DNA of 44,824 nt from positions 1 through 44,824 of the forward strand of contig JAGVOW010000007.1 in the NCBI GenBank assembly GCA_020052515.1. Direction: 5' to 3'. The stretch comes from Brevinematales bacterium. GTDB lineage: Bacteria; Spirochaetota; Brevinematia; Brevinematales; JAOACQ01. Of this stretch, positions 35,938-44,694 are shown piece after piece; position 1 is the stretch's first letter, and each line of letters opens with the position of its first letter. A program made the translations under genes and the position numbers. Under the pieces are notes generated by a model that was not told where the DNA came from, searched no databases, and saw only the letters and a list, made by a program, of their open reading frames with translations.

Positions 35938-36219
35938 ATGCGGCTAACTCCTAAGGAAATAAAAGTCATCCAAGAGACGATTTTAAAGTACGATCCGGAA
36001 GCAAAAATTCATCTGTTTGGTTCTAGAGTGGATGATCATAAAAAAGGCGGCGACATTGATTTGCTTGTTTTTTCGAAAATCTTAACTTATAGCGATAGAT
36101 TGAAAATAAAAGCAAAGCTTTATGATGACATTGATTGGCAGAAAATTGATCTGGTTGTAACAACAGATGGCCGAAAGACATTTGAAAAAATGGTTTTAAA
36201 AGGGAGCGTGCCGCTATGA
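35938..36219 (+). CDS. MNT-domain nucleotidyltransferase, antitoxin-like (MntA-like)
   Basis: A 93-residue minimal nucleotidyltransferase: HLFGSR (Gly28-Arg30), Asp39 and Asp41 in GGDIDLLV, and Asp71 in KIDLVV. The GSX9DXD spacing is typical of small MNT proteins paired with HEPN partners. In type VII systems the antitoxin adenylylates the HEPN toxin. It overlaps the HEPN gene by 4 nt. Confidence 0.85.
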   Translation: MRLTPKEIKVIQETILKYDPEAKIHLFGSRVDDHKKGGDIDLLVFSKILTYSDRLKIKAKLYDDIDWQKIDLVVTTDGRKTFEKMVLKGSVPL

Positions 36220-36668
36220 CCTTCAGCGAATTAGAGTATTTGAAAGAAGAAATGAATCTTTTAGAAGATGCGGCCAAAATTTTAGATTACTCTTATCAAT
36301 TATGTTCTCAGATTGGAGTAAAAGAAGAATATTCTTTTGAAGAGATGGATCATTTCGAAGCATTAACCAGCCGCTTTGCCAGAACGAATGATATCCTGAT
36401 TCAAAAAGTTTTCAGAGCGATAGATGAATTGGAGCTGGAAAGTAGCGGGACGGTTAGAGACAGAATTCAGAGAGCTGAAAAGAAGAGCTTGATTGATTCC
36501 GCTGAGGATTTTGTGGAGATGAGAATACTAAGAAATGACATTGCCCATGAATATCTCCCTTCCGTGGTGAAGGATATTTTTGAAAAAGTATTGGATTTTA
36601 CTCCGGAATTATTAGAAAGTATCCAGAGAGTAAGAGATTACTGTGAAAAGTTTAATGAAAAAAGGTGA
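36216..36668 (+). CDS. HEPN-domain toxin-like protein (HepT-like)
   Basis: A 150-residue all-helical protein with the RNase motif RX4HXY: Arg106, His111 and Tyr113 (RNDIAHEY). This is the HEPN catalytic motif of HepT-type toxins. With the MNT gene it forms a probable type VII toxin-antitoxin pair, inserted between gmd and fcl and running straight into fcl. Confidence 0.85.
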   Translation: MTFSELEYLKEEMNLLEDAAKILDYSYQLCSQIGVKEEYSFEEMDHFEALTSRFARTNDILIQKVFRAIDELELESSGTVRDRIQRAEKKSLIDSAEDFVEMRILRNDIAHEYLPSVVKDIFEKVLDFTPELLESIQRVRDYCEKFNEKR

Positions 36669-36673
36669 TAATA

Positions 36674-37624
36674 ATGGATAAAAGCTCTAAAATATATGTC
36701 GCCGGACATCGAGGTCTGGTCGGCGCGGCGATAGTCCGAAGACTGGAGGCAGAAGGTTTTAGCAATTTGCTTCTGAGAACTCACGCGGAGCTGAATTTGA
36801 CCGATCAAATGGCTGTGAGGACCTTTTTTGAAACAGAAAAGCCCAATTATGTTTTTTTATCGGCAGCCAGAGTCGGCGGCATTCTCGCGAACAAAACCTA
36901 CCCGGCGGAATTTCTTTACCAGAATCTTATGATCGAAACCAATATCATTCACAACGCTTATTTAAGCGGGGTAAAAAAGCTGATGTTTCTGGGCAGTTCC
37001 TGTATTTACCCCAGACTCTGCCCCCAGCCGATGAAGGAAGAGCATCTTTTAACAGGGCCGCTTGAGCCGACCAATGAAGCTTATGCCCTTGCTAAGATAG
37101 CGGGACTAAGGATGTGCGAATATTATCATAATCAATATAATGTTAATTTTATCAGCATTATGCCGCCTAATGTCTACGGCCCGGGAGATCATTTTGAGCC
37201 CCTTAATTCCCATGTTATTTCCGCCTTGTTGCTAAAGGCCCATCAGGCAAAGCAAAATGGCCAAGACCATATCGAAATCTGGGGCACCGGCAACGCCCGG
37301 AGGGAAATGCTTTTTGTAGACGACCTGGCCGACGCATGTTTATTTCTAATGGATAATTACAATCAGCCGGAATTTATAAACGCCGGATGTGGGATAGATT
37401 ATACCATTCGGGAATTCGCGGAAATGATTCGGGAAACCGTCGGCTTCTCGGGAGAGCTCCGGTTTGATAAAAGCAAACCCGATGGCATGCCGAAAAAACT
37501 GCTGGACAGCTCCAGAATTCAAAGCTTAGGCTGGAAGGCAAAAACAGGAATGCGGGAGGGTTTACAAAAAACCTACCAATGGTATTTGAATAATAGAGCG
37601 GAGAGAATAAAAAATGAACGGTAG
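36674..37624 (+). CDS. fcl: GDP-L-fucose synthase-like epimerase/reductase
   Basis: A 316-residue SDR of the GDP-4-keto-6-deoxymannose 3,5-epimerase/4-reductase group. NADP-binding GHRGLVG at 11-17, SSC (108-110), Tyr137 and Lys141 (EAYALAK) match Fcl. ColC, which makes GDP-L-colitose, is a close relative and cannot be excluded, especially because the next gene is a His-type DegT dehydratase overlapping its stop by 11 nt. Start at 36674 preferred over GTG at 36665 by AAGGTG spacing. Confidence 0.85.
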   Translation: MDKSSKIYVAGHRGLVGAAIVRRLEAEGFSNLLLRTHAELNLTDQMAVRTFFETEKPNYVFLSAARVGGILANKTYPAEFLYQNLMIETNIIHNAYLSGVKKLMFLGSSCIYPRLCPQPMKEEHLLTGPLEPTNEAYALAKIAGLRMCEYYHNQYNVNFISIMPPNVYGPGDHFEPLNSHVISALLLKAHQAKQNGQDHIEIWGTGNARREMLFVDDLADACLFLMDNYNQPEFINAGCGIDYTIREFAEMIRETVGFSGELRFDKSKPDGMPKKLLDSSRIQSLGWKAKTGMREGLQKTYQWYLNNRAERIKNER

Positions 37625-38825
37625 AAGAGTAATGGTGGGCGATTATAAAATCGGCCAGGAAGAAAAAGATGTTATTATGGAAATACTGGACTCCGGAAGA
37701 ATTTCGGAGTATAAATATGTGGCTCAGTTTGAAAGGGAGTTTGCTAAAATTATCGGAGTAAAATATTGTGTTTTAGTAAACTCCGGCACTTCCGCGTTAA
37801 TAGCCGCATTAACCGCGTTGCTTTATGACGAGCGTTTTCCGAAAATCAAAAAAGGGGCGAAAGTCATCACTACACCCCTTACCTATATCGCGACTTCTAA
37901 CGCTATCAAGCTGGTTGGAATGGAACCGGCCTTTGTGGATGTTCATTTAGACACATTTGATATGATTCCCGAACAGGTAGAAGCTGTTTTAAAGAATGGA
38001 AACCCCGATGATTTTGCGATGCTGCTTCCAGTGCATTTGATGGGCTATCCAGCCGATATGGACGCGCTAAACGCTATCGCGAAAAAGTACGGTCTGGTGA
38101 CCTTTGAAGATACCGCGCAAGCCCATGGAACAAAATACAAAGGGAAAAATACCGGCACACTTTCGCTCATTGCCGATTATTCGTTTTATATTGCCCATAA
38201 TATTCAGGTTGGAGAAATGGGAGCGGCTATTACCAATGATGAAAAATTGTACCGGTTGATCAAAAAAATTAAAGCCAATGGACGGATGTGCGACTGTGTG
38301 GTTTGCACCCGGTCTCAAGGTACTTGTCCAAAAGACAATCTGGGTTCAGACCCGCGATTCTTGCATGATATGATCGGGTATAATTTCAAGACTATGGAAT
38401 TCCAGGCCGCGCTGGGAGTCCTCCAATTAAAACGCTTTGATGAAATCATTCGCAGCCGGCAGGATAATGTAAAGTATTTAAACGAAGGGTTGAAAACTTT
38501 CTCCGACCGGCTGGTACTGCCGAAATGGGATGAAGCCATTAGTTATCTGGCTTACCCCATCGTTGTCCGGAAGGGTTCCGGTATTGAGCGGGAGGCTTTG
38601 CGTAAAAAATTGGAAAAACTGGGAGTGGAAAACCGCCCGCTATTTGGTTCTATTCCCACAGGGCAGCCGGCTTATCATGACTATAAGGCTTACTACGAAG
38701 GAAAACTTCCAAACGCTGATTATCTTGGGGAAAACGCGTTTTATATTGGGTGCCATCAGTACCTGGAAAAGGAAGACCTGGATCATATTATCGATGCGTT
38801 TTATGAAGCGATGAAGTTTTGTTGA
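37614..38825 (+). CDS. His-type DegT family 3-dehydratase-like with four-Cys cluster
   Basis: A 403-residue DegT-fold protein in which His195 (IAHNIQVGEMG) takes the place of the PLP lysine, as in ColD and the E1/RfbH 3-dehydratases, so it should bind PMP and remove the C3 hydroxyl rather than transaminate. The C-terminus (NADYLGENAFYIGCHQYL) resembles ColD. It also has four clustered cysteines, Cys226, 228, 231 and 238, near the site where E1 carries its 2Fe-2S cluster, although the Cys equivalent to Cys189 of RfbH is Ala168. ColD itself has no cluster. Overlap with the Fcl-like gene suggests a shared GDP-sugar route. Confidence 0.75.
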   Translation: MNGRRVMVGDYKIGQEEKDVIMEILDSGRISEYKYVAQFEREFAKIIGVKYCVLVNSGTSALIAALTALLYDERFPKIKKGAKVITTPLTYIATSNAIKLVGMEPAFVDVHLDTFDMIPEQVEAVLKNGNPDDFAMLLPVHLMGYPADMDALNAIAKKYGLVTFEDTAQAHGTKYKGKNTGTLSLIADYSFYIAHNIQVGEMGAAITNDEKLYRLIKKIKANGRMCDCVVCTRSQGTCPKDNLGSDPRFLHDMIGYNFKTMEFQAALGVLQLKRFDEIIRSRQDNVKYLNEGLKTFSDRLVLPKWDEAISYLAYPIVVRKGSGIEREALRKKLEKLGVENRPLFGSIPTGQPAYHDYKAYYEGKLPNADYLGENAFYIGCHQYLEKEDLDHIIDAFYEAMKFC

Positions 38826-38836
38826 CACCCTTTTTA

Positions 38837-38869
38837 AATTCCCCTAACCCCCTTTTTAAAGGGGGAATT
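38837..38869. repeat. Short palindromic repeat
   Basis: Arms AATTCCCC (38837-38844) and GGGGAATT (38862-38869) with a CT-rich/AG-rich interior that can pair further. It lies just after the stop of the His-type DegT gene and before the rfbF promoter. Palindromes of this C-run/G-run kind are widespread intergenic repeats. Confidence 0.55.
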
Positions 38870-38878
38870 CATGATTTT

Positions 38879-38907
38879 TTGCCTTTTTACTTGTATTTCA
38901 TTATAAT
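38879..38907 (+). promoter_or_regulatory. Sigma70-type promoter of the CDP-sugar operon
   Basis: TTGCCT (38879-38884) and a perfect TATAAT (38902-38907) are separated by 17 nt, about 36 nt before the rfbF ATG at 38944. Confidence 0.75.
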
Positions 38908-38943
38908 AGTTTTTGTAAATATTCTTGTTGGGGATGGAAATAA

Positions 38944-39726
38944 ATGAAGGTAGTGATTTTAGCCGGAGGGATGGGAACCCGTATCAGCGAAGAAACAGAT
39001 ATCCGCCCGAAACCGATGATAGAAATTGGCGGTAAGCCGATCATCTGGCATATTATGAAGCTTTATTCTTCCTTCGGCTTTAATGATTTTATTATCTGTT
39101 TGGGTTACAAAGGTTTCGTAATTAAAGAGTATTTTCATCATTATTACCTTCATTTATCGGATGTAATTTTTGATATGAAAAACAATAAAGAAAAATTTTT
39201 GTATTCTAAAGCAGAGCCATGGAATATAACGCTTGCTGACACAGGCCTCGCAACTATGACCGGCGGAAGGTTAAAAAGAATTCAGAAGTATCTGGACAAT
39301 GAGACTTTTATGATGACGTATGGAGACGGCTTGTCCGATGTGAACATACCCGCTTTACTGGATTATCATAAGAAGAATAAAGGTTTAGCTACATTAACCG
39401 CCGTACAGCCAGCCGGAAGGTTTGGGGTGCTTAACATTACGGATAAAGATAAGATTACCGCTTTTTTAGAAAAGCCGAAAGGCGACGGTTCGTGGATCAA
39501 TGGGGGGTTTTTTGTATTGGAGCCTGAAATATTTAAAACCATAGAAAATGACCAGACAATCTGGGAAAAAGAACCTATGGAAAGGCTCGCGAAAGAAAAT
39601 CAGCTTTCCGCTTTTAAACATAGCGGCTTCTGGAAACCGATGGATACGCTTCGGGACAAAAAAGAGCTGGAAGACATGTGGAATAGCGGTAAAGCGCCAT
39701 GGAAATTGTGGAAAGATCAATTATAA
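38944..39726 (+). CDS. rfbF: Glucose-1-phosphate cytidylyltransferase
   Basis: A 260-residue enzyme making CDP-glucose from glucose-1-phosphate and CTP, the entry to CDP-3,6-dideoxyhexoses. The nucleotide-binding LAGGMGTRISE (from residue 6), RPKPMIEIGGKP and the LxTxxGxG-like MMTYGDGLSDVN are typical of RfbF/AscA/DdhA. It is the first gene of a new transcription unit with its own promoter. Confidence 0.95.
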   Translation: MKVVILAGGMGTRISEETDIRPKPMIEIGGKPIIWHIMKLYSSFGFNDFIICLGYKGFVIKEYFHHYYLHLSDVIFDMKNNKEKFLYSKAEPWNITLADTGLATMTGGRLKRIQKYLDNETFMMTYGDGLSDVNIPALLDYHKKNKGLATLTAVQPAGRFGVLNITDKDKITAFLEKPKGDGSWINGGFFVLEPEIFKTIENDQTIWEKEPMERLAKENQLSAFKHSGFWKPMDTLRDKKELEDMWNSGKAPWKLWKDQL

Positions 39727-39738
39727 TTGAGGATTTGA

Positions 39739-40848
39739 GTGGAAAACGCTTTTAAAAACGCTTATAAAGGGAAAAAAGTTTTTATAACGGGTCATACCGG
39801 TTTTAAAGGTTCCTGGTTATCTCTCTGGCTTTCTTACCTGGGGGCTGAAGTTACGGGTTATTCTTTAAAACCGCCCACACAGCCGAATATGTTCGAAGCA
39901 ATTGGCCTGGAGCAAGTGATTCAGAGCAAAATAGGCGACATTTTAGACCCAAAGAGTCTCAATCTCGCCATTGAAAATTGCCGGCCGGATTTTGTTTTCC
40001 ATCTGGCCGCCCAGCCTCTGGTGCGTTTGTCTTATCAGGAACCAAAGCTGACTTATGAAACAAATGTGATTGGGACTCTTAACGTTCTGGAAGCCGTCCG
40101 AAAAACCCCTTCGGTCAAATCCTGTGTTGTAATTACGACAGATAAGTGCTACGAAAATAAAGAATGGCCCTATGGCTACAGAGAAAATGACCCGCTCGGA
40201 GGATACGATCCATACAGTTCCAGCAAAGCCTGCTCGGAATTGGTGGTTTCCGCTTACCGGAATTCATTTTTTAATTCTTCTGAATTTGGTAAGGCTCACG
40301 AGACAGCATTAGCTTCCGCCCGGGCCGGCAACGTTATCGGCGGCGGGGATTGGGCCGCTGACAGACTTGTGCCGGATTGTATCCGCTATTTAAACGAAGC
40401 CCGGCCTATTGAGCTTCGAAATCCTGGAGCCACAAGGCCCTGGCAGCATGTCATGGAGCCTATCGCCGGGTATTTGTGGCTGGGGGCATTGTTGTACAAT
40501 AAAAACACACTTTACAATGAAGCCTGGAACTTTGGGCCTTATGATGAAAGTGTCGTGAGTGTGGAAAAAGTGGTCAGAGAAATCATCCGTCTGTGGGGAA
40601 AAGGGGAGATTATCATCAACAAAGAAAAACATCCCCATGAAGCAAGTTTGCTTAAACTGGATATCAGCAAGGCGCAATCAAAATTAGGCTGGAAGCCGGT
40701 TTACTCTATTCAAAACGCGCTTGATAAAACCGTAAAATGGTACATGGAATATTTTGATAATAAAGACAACATAAAAGAATTTACCATACGCCAGATTGAA
40801 GAATACACAAAATCGGCCCGGTCATTAAATATTGAGTGGAGCTTATAG
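39739..40848 (+). CDS. rfbG: CDP-glucose 4,6-dehydratase
   Basis: A 369-residue SDR converting CDP-glucose to CDP-4-keto-6-deoxyglucose. GHTGFKG at 18-24 is the NAD-binding loop of this subfamily, and YDPYSSSK holds the catalytic Tyr/Lys. The start is GTG with GAGGA 5 nt upstream. It follows rfbF by 12 nt, the usual order in ddh/asc clusters. Confidence 0.95.
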   Translation: MENAFKNAYKGKKVFITGHTGFKGSWLSLWLSYLGAEVTGYSLKPPTQPNMFEAIGLEQVIQSKIGDILDPKSLNLAIENCRPDFVFHLAAQPLVRLSYQEPKLTYETNVIGTLNVLEAVRKTPSVKSCVVITTDKCYENKEWPYGYRENDPLGGYDPYSSSKACSELVVSAYRNSFFNSSEFGKAHETALASARAGNVIGGGDWAADRLVPDCIRYLNEARPIELRNPGATRPWQHVMEPIAGYLWLGALLYNKNTLYNEAWNFGPYDESVVSVEKVVREIIRLWGKGEIIINKEKHPHEASLLKLDISKAQSKLGWKPVYSIQNALDKTVKWYMEYFDNKDNIKEFTIRQIEEYTKSARSLNIEWSL

Positions 40849-40858
40849 ATTAACGACA

Positions 40859-40884
40859 AAGGCGGCAATAATTATTACTGCCTT
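40859..40884. repeat. 26-nt near-palindrome before rfbH
   Basis: AAGGCGGCAATAATTATTAC extended to 26 nt folds on itself with two G-U pairs. It ends 3 nt before the AAGGAG site of rfbH. No U-tract follows, so it is not a terminator. It could protect or pace translation of rfbH relative to rfbG. Confidence 0.6.
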
Positions 40885-40899
40885 GCAAAGGAGCATGGA

Positions 40900-42204
40900 A
40901 TGGAACGGAAAATCATACTCAATCAAGTAGTAGAGTATTACCACGAAAAGTTTGAAAATAAAAAATTTACTCCTGGTAAAGATATGGTTCGGTATGCGGG
41001 AAGAGTTTTTGATGAAAAGGAAATGCTCAATTTAATTGATTCCAGCCTTGATTTCTGGTTGACCGAAGGGCGATTTGCCCAGGAGTTTTCTGAAAAAATC
41101 TCAGAGTTCCTGAGTGTTTCAAATGTTATGCTAACAAATTCAGGATCATCTTCTAATTTGATTGCTTTTTCCGCTTTAACATCGAAGAAGCTAGGGGACA
41201 GAAGGCTTTTGCCGGGGGATGAAGTTATATCGGTAGCAGCGGGCTTCCCGGCTACGGTTACTCCGATTATCCAGAATGCTATGGTGCCTGTTTTTGTCGA
41301 TGTGGATCTTAAAACTTACAACATAGATATTGAAATGATGAAGAAGGCTATTTCTCCTAAAACAAAGTGTGTATTTTTAGCCCATACTCTGGGAAATCCA
41401 TTTAATATTGCGCAAGTGGAAGAGCTTTGCGAAAAGCATAACTTATGGCTGATTGAAGACAATTGCGACGCGTTCGGAAGTAAATACAACGGAGCTTACA
41501 CGGGCACCTTCGGGCATATAGCGACTATATCATTCTATCCTGCGCATCACATTACAACAGGAGAAGGCGGGGCAGTAATAACAGAAGACGAAGAGCTGGC
41601 CAGGATTATCCGGTCTTTCAGAGATTGGGGCCGGGATTGTTACTGCAATAGCGGAGAAAATAATACCTGCGGGAAGAGGTTTACTCAGCAATTTGGAACT
41701 TTGCCGGCAGGTTATGACCATAAATATGTTTATTCGGAAATCGGCTATAATTTGAAAATGACAGATATGCAGGCCGCGATCGGAAGCGCCCAGATGGACA
41801 AACTGGAACAATTCTGTTCAAGAAGAAAAGAAAACTATAACCGCTACCGAAAAATATTTGGGAAATACAGCGATTTTTTTATGCTTGCCGAGGCGACATC
41901 AAATTCCGATCCGGCATGGTTTGCGTTTATTGTAACTTTGAAAAACCAGGCGCCTTTTCAGAGGGACGAATTGATCGGCCACTTCAATGCTAATTTGATT
42001 GAGACCCGGTATTTATTTGCGGGTAATATGACCAGGCAGCCTTTTTTTGAAGGCGTTAATTATAGGCTTGCCGACAATCTCCAGAATACAGATTATATTA
42101 TGAACAATACATTTTTCCTTGGCACCTACCCGGGTCTGACCATAGAGATGCTGGATTATATTGAAAGTGTTCTGGATTCGTTTGTTGCGAAATACCTGAA
42201 ATAG
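40900..42204 (+). CDS. rfbH: CDP-4-keto-6-deoxyglucose 3-dehydratase (E1)
   Basis: A 434-residue PMP/iron-sulfur 3-dehydratase. His216 replaces the lysine (FYPAHHITTGEGG), and the cysteines Cys189, 247, 249 and 257 fit the C-X57-C-X-C-X7-C pattern described for E1's 2Fe-2S cluster. The N-terminal YAGRVFDEKEMLNLIDSSLD is typical of RfbH. With an E3 reductase it yields CDP-3,6-dideoxy-4-ketoglucose. The start at 40900 (AAGGAG 6 nt upstream) is used, not the out-of-frame ATG at 40895. Confidence 0.95.
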   Translation: MERKIILNQVVEYYHEKFENKKFTPGKDMVRYAGRVFDEKEMLNLIDSSLDFWLTEGRFAQEFSEKISEFLSVSNVMLTNSGSSSNLIAFSALTSKKLGDRRLLPGDEVISVAAGFPATVTPIIQNAMVPVFVDVDLKTYNIDIEMMKKAISPKTKCVFLAHTLGNPFNIAQVEELCEKHNLWLIEDNCDAFGSKYNGAYTGTFGHIATISFYPAHHITTGEGGAVITEDEELARIIRSFRDWGRDCYCNSGENNTCGKRFTQQFGTLPAGYDHKYVYSEIGYNLKMTDMQAAIGSAQMDKLEQFCSRRKENYNRYRKIFGKYSDFFMLAEATSNSDPAWFAFIVTLKNQAPFQRDELIGHFNANLIETRYLFAGNMTRQPFFEGVNYRLADNLQNTDYIMNNTFFLGTYPGLTIEMLDYIESVLDSFVAKYLK

Positions 42205-42216
42205 GAGCGCCTGCTT

Positions 42217-42906
42217 ATGGCGATTGTTAAAAAATATAAATCGGAAATCGTTGATATTCAAAGGCCCTTTTCTGATATATATGTGGTAAGTTTTAAGAGC
42301 CTGGAAAGGCCTTATAAATATCTTCCCGGCCAGTTTCTTCACCTGGCTCTGGATCCTTACGACCCCTCATGCGCCTGGCCGGAATCCAGGTGCTTTTCAA
42401 TGCAGACAAATGATAGCGAAGAGTTTATCAAAATCACCTATTCTGTAAAAGGAGCTTTCACCCACCGGATGGCAGAAGAGCTTTCTGTCGGCAAAGAGGT
42501 TTGGCTCAAATTGCCTTATGGCGAATTATTCAGCCTGTCTACAAAAAAAGAGAATGTGGTATTTATAGCCGGAGGAACTGGCATCACTCCCTTTCTTTCA
42601 CTGTTTACCTGCATGGAATTCAGCTCCTATGTAAAGCCAAAATTATATCTGGGCGTGAAGGAAGCTAATTATCATATTTATAAAGAAGAATTAGACAAAG
42701 CTCAAAATATTAATCCAACTTTTAGCAGTAATATTGTTTATCAGGATAAAGAAGGTTTGCTGGAAATAGAAAAAATAGCTCGCTATCACGGAACATCGTC
42801 AATCTATTTTATATCCGGGCCTCCTTTGATGATCCGTAAATTTAAAGACTATTTGTTGAAAGAAAATGTGAATCCGGATAATATTAAGACAGATGACTGG
42901 CAATAA
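42217..42906 (+). CDS. E3-like FAD/NAD reductase for RfbH, lacking ferredoxin domain
   Basis: A 229-residue ferredoxin-NADP reductase-type flavoprotein: FAD-binding RCFS (58-61, as RxYS), GAFTH, NAD-binding GGTGITP (119-125) and SGPPLM near 200. By position it is the CDP-6-deoxyglucoseen reductase partner of RfbH (AscD/DdhD). Known E3 proteins have an extra plant-type 2Fe-2S domain of about 100 residues at the N-terminus. This one has none, nor at the C-terminus. Electrons would pass straight from flavin to RfbH or through another ferredoxin. Confidence 0.85.
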   Translation: MAIVKKYKSEIVDIQRPFSDIYVVSFKSLERPYKYLPGQFLHLALDPYDPSCAWPESRCFSMQTNDSEEFIKITYSVKGAFTHRMAEELSVGKEVWLKLPYGELFSLSTKKENVVFIAGGTGITPFLSLFTCMEFSSYVKPKLYLGVKEANYHIYKEELDKAQNINPTFSSNIVYQDKEGLLEIEKIARYHGTSSIYFISGPPLMIRKFKDYLLKENVNPDNIKTDDWQ

Positions 42907-42915
42907 AGGTGGTAT

Positions 42916-44670
42916 ATGAAATTATCTGATTATATAGTTAGTTACCTGGTTGAAAAAAAGATAGCTCTAGTATTTGGATACATTGGGGGCGCGATAACCC
43001 ATATTGTAGATTCTATTACCAGAAGCAGCTCGTTACAGTATGTACAAGTGTACCATGAACAAACCGCCGCGATAGCCGCGGAAGGTGTTTCGAGAAACTC
43101 AAGTTCTATTGGAGTAGCTATAGCGACAAGCGGGCCTGGGGCGACAAATTTAATAACGGGTATAGCTGACGCCTATTTTGATTCAATTCCTACTTTGTTT
43201 ATTACCGGGCAGGTCAATACTTATGAATATAAATACTCGAAACCTATCAGACAACAAGGATTTCAAGAGACAGACATTGTATCCATAGTAAAACCCATAA
43301 CAAAATACGCAAAAATGATAGATAGGCCGGAAATTATCCGGTATGAATTGGATAAAGCAATTTACCTTGCTAACCATGGGCGTAAAGGGCCCGTGTTACT
43401 GGATATACCAATGGATATACAACGATCGGAAATTGATATTAATAATTTAAAAAAATTCGCTTTTAAAAAAGACATTCAAAAAATTGGAAGAAATAAAATA
43501 AATCATATTATCAAGCTGCTGAATAACGCGAAAAGGCCAATGATACTATGCGGGGGAGGTATCATTTCTTCCGATGCTAAAGAAGAACTTTTATCTTTCG
43601 CGGATAAATATGAATTACCAGTCGCTGTGACTTTGATGGGTAAAGGGGCTTTCCCTGAGGACAACAAAAATTTTGTAGGTTTTATTGGGTCGTATGGGAA
43701 TCGATGCGCTAACATGATATTGGCTAATTCTGATTTACTGATATCTATTGGCGCGAGGCTCGATACGAGGCAAACGGGCACAAGCTTGAAAAGTTTTATC
43801 CGCAGCGGGAAAATTATTAGAATAGACATTGACAAGAACGAATTATTATATCACCGGTTAAAAAATGTATTTAAACTTTTAATTGACGCGAAACAGTTTT
43901 TACAAATAATGAATAATAATAATAAAATTAGAATGAATAATATATTAAATTGGATTGATTATATTAAAGGGATAAAAAACAATTTCAGTCAGGAAAAAGA
44001 AGTTTCACTTAATATTCCTAACAAATTACCTTATCAAATTATTAAACTGTTAAGTGATTTTTCGTCCTCAAATCAAATTTTCACAATTGACATTGGCCAA
44101 AATCAAATGTTTTCAGCTCAAATGCTAAAAATTAAAAAGGGGCAAAAGTTTTTTACCAGCGGCGGAATGGCCCCCATGGGATATGCGTTGCCTATTGCGA
44201 TAGGCGCTAGTTTTGCCAACAATAAATCTGAAAATATTTTTGCTATTACCGGAGACGGCGGATTTCATATAGCGACACAATCTTTAATGTTAATTTCACA
44301 ATACAATCTTCCTATAAAAGTGATTGTTCTAAACAATCAATCACTTGGCATGATAGTTCAATTTCAAGATTTATATTTTGAAAAAAGGATGGGGGGGACA
44401 ACTAAAGAAAGCGGCTATTGTGTTCCAGATATTGCTGGTATCTCAGCCGCCTATCAAATCAAATATTACCAGATAACTGAAGCTATGATTCAAGATGTTC
44501 CTACTATTAAGAAAATATTAACTGAAACAGGCCCTTCCATTATTGAAGTTATTTTAGGAACAAATACCAGTGTGTTTCCTAAGTTAGAAGTAAATACTCC
44601 TCTGGAAGATGTTAGCCCAAAATTAGATAGAGATGAACTGAAAAAATCTATGCTCATTGATTTATATTAA
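42916..44670 (+). CDS. ThDP-dependent acetolactate-synthase-like enzyme, YerE-like
   Basis: A 584-residue ThDP enzyme: catalytic Glu48 in YHEQTAA, GPGATN, and the ThDP motif GDG (446-448) with NN at 473-474 (GDGX24NN). In family terms it is an acetohydroxyacid synthase relative. Placed right after RfbFGH and E3 it matches YerE, which in Yersinia transfers a two-carbon unit from pyruvate onto CDP-3,6-dideoxy-4-ketoglucose to start yersiniose. An AHAS with another role cannot be excluded, but no small subunit or ilv gene is near. Confidence 0.85.
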   Translation: MKLSDYIVSYLVEKKIALVFGYIGGAITHIVDSITRSSSLQYVQVYHEQTAAIAAEGVSRNSSSIGVAIATSGPGATNLITGIADAYFDSIPTLFITGQVNTYEYKYSKPIRQQGFQETDIVSIVKPITKYAKMIDRPEIIRYELDKAIYLANHGRKGPVLLDIPMDIQRSEIDINNLKKFAFKKDIQKIGRNKINHIIKLLNNAKRPMILCGGGIISSDAKEELLSFADKYELPVAVTLMGKGAFPEDNKNFVGFIGSYGNRCANMILANSDLLISIGARLDTRQTGTSLKSFIRSGKIIRIDIDKNELLYHRLKNVFKLLIDAKQFLQIMNNNNKIRMNNILNWIDYIKGIKNNFSQEKEVSLNIPNKLPYQIIKLLSDFSSSNQIFTIDIGQNQMFSAQMLKIKKGQKFFTSGGMAPMGYALPIAIGASFANNKSENIFAITGDGGFHIATQSLMLISQYNLPIKVIVLNNQSLGMIVQFQDLYFEKRMGGTTKESGYCVPDIAGISAAYQIKYYQITEAMIQDVPTIKKILTETGPSIIEVILGTNTSVFPKLEVNTPLEDVSPKLDRDELKKSMLIDLY

Positions 44671-44694
44671 GCAGTAGTAATTTGTGAGAATTTT

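Noticed and set aside
42916-44670. Housekeeping acetolactate synthase large subunit
   Set aside because: No ilv genes or small subunit nearby, and it sits directly after RfbFGH and the E3-like gene; kept as the alternative.
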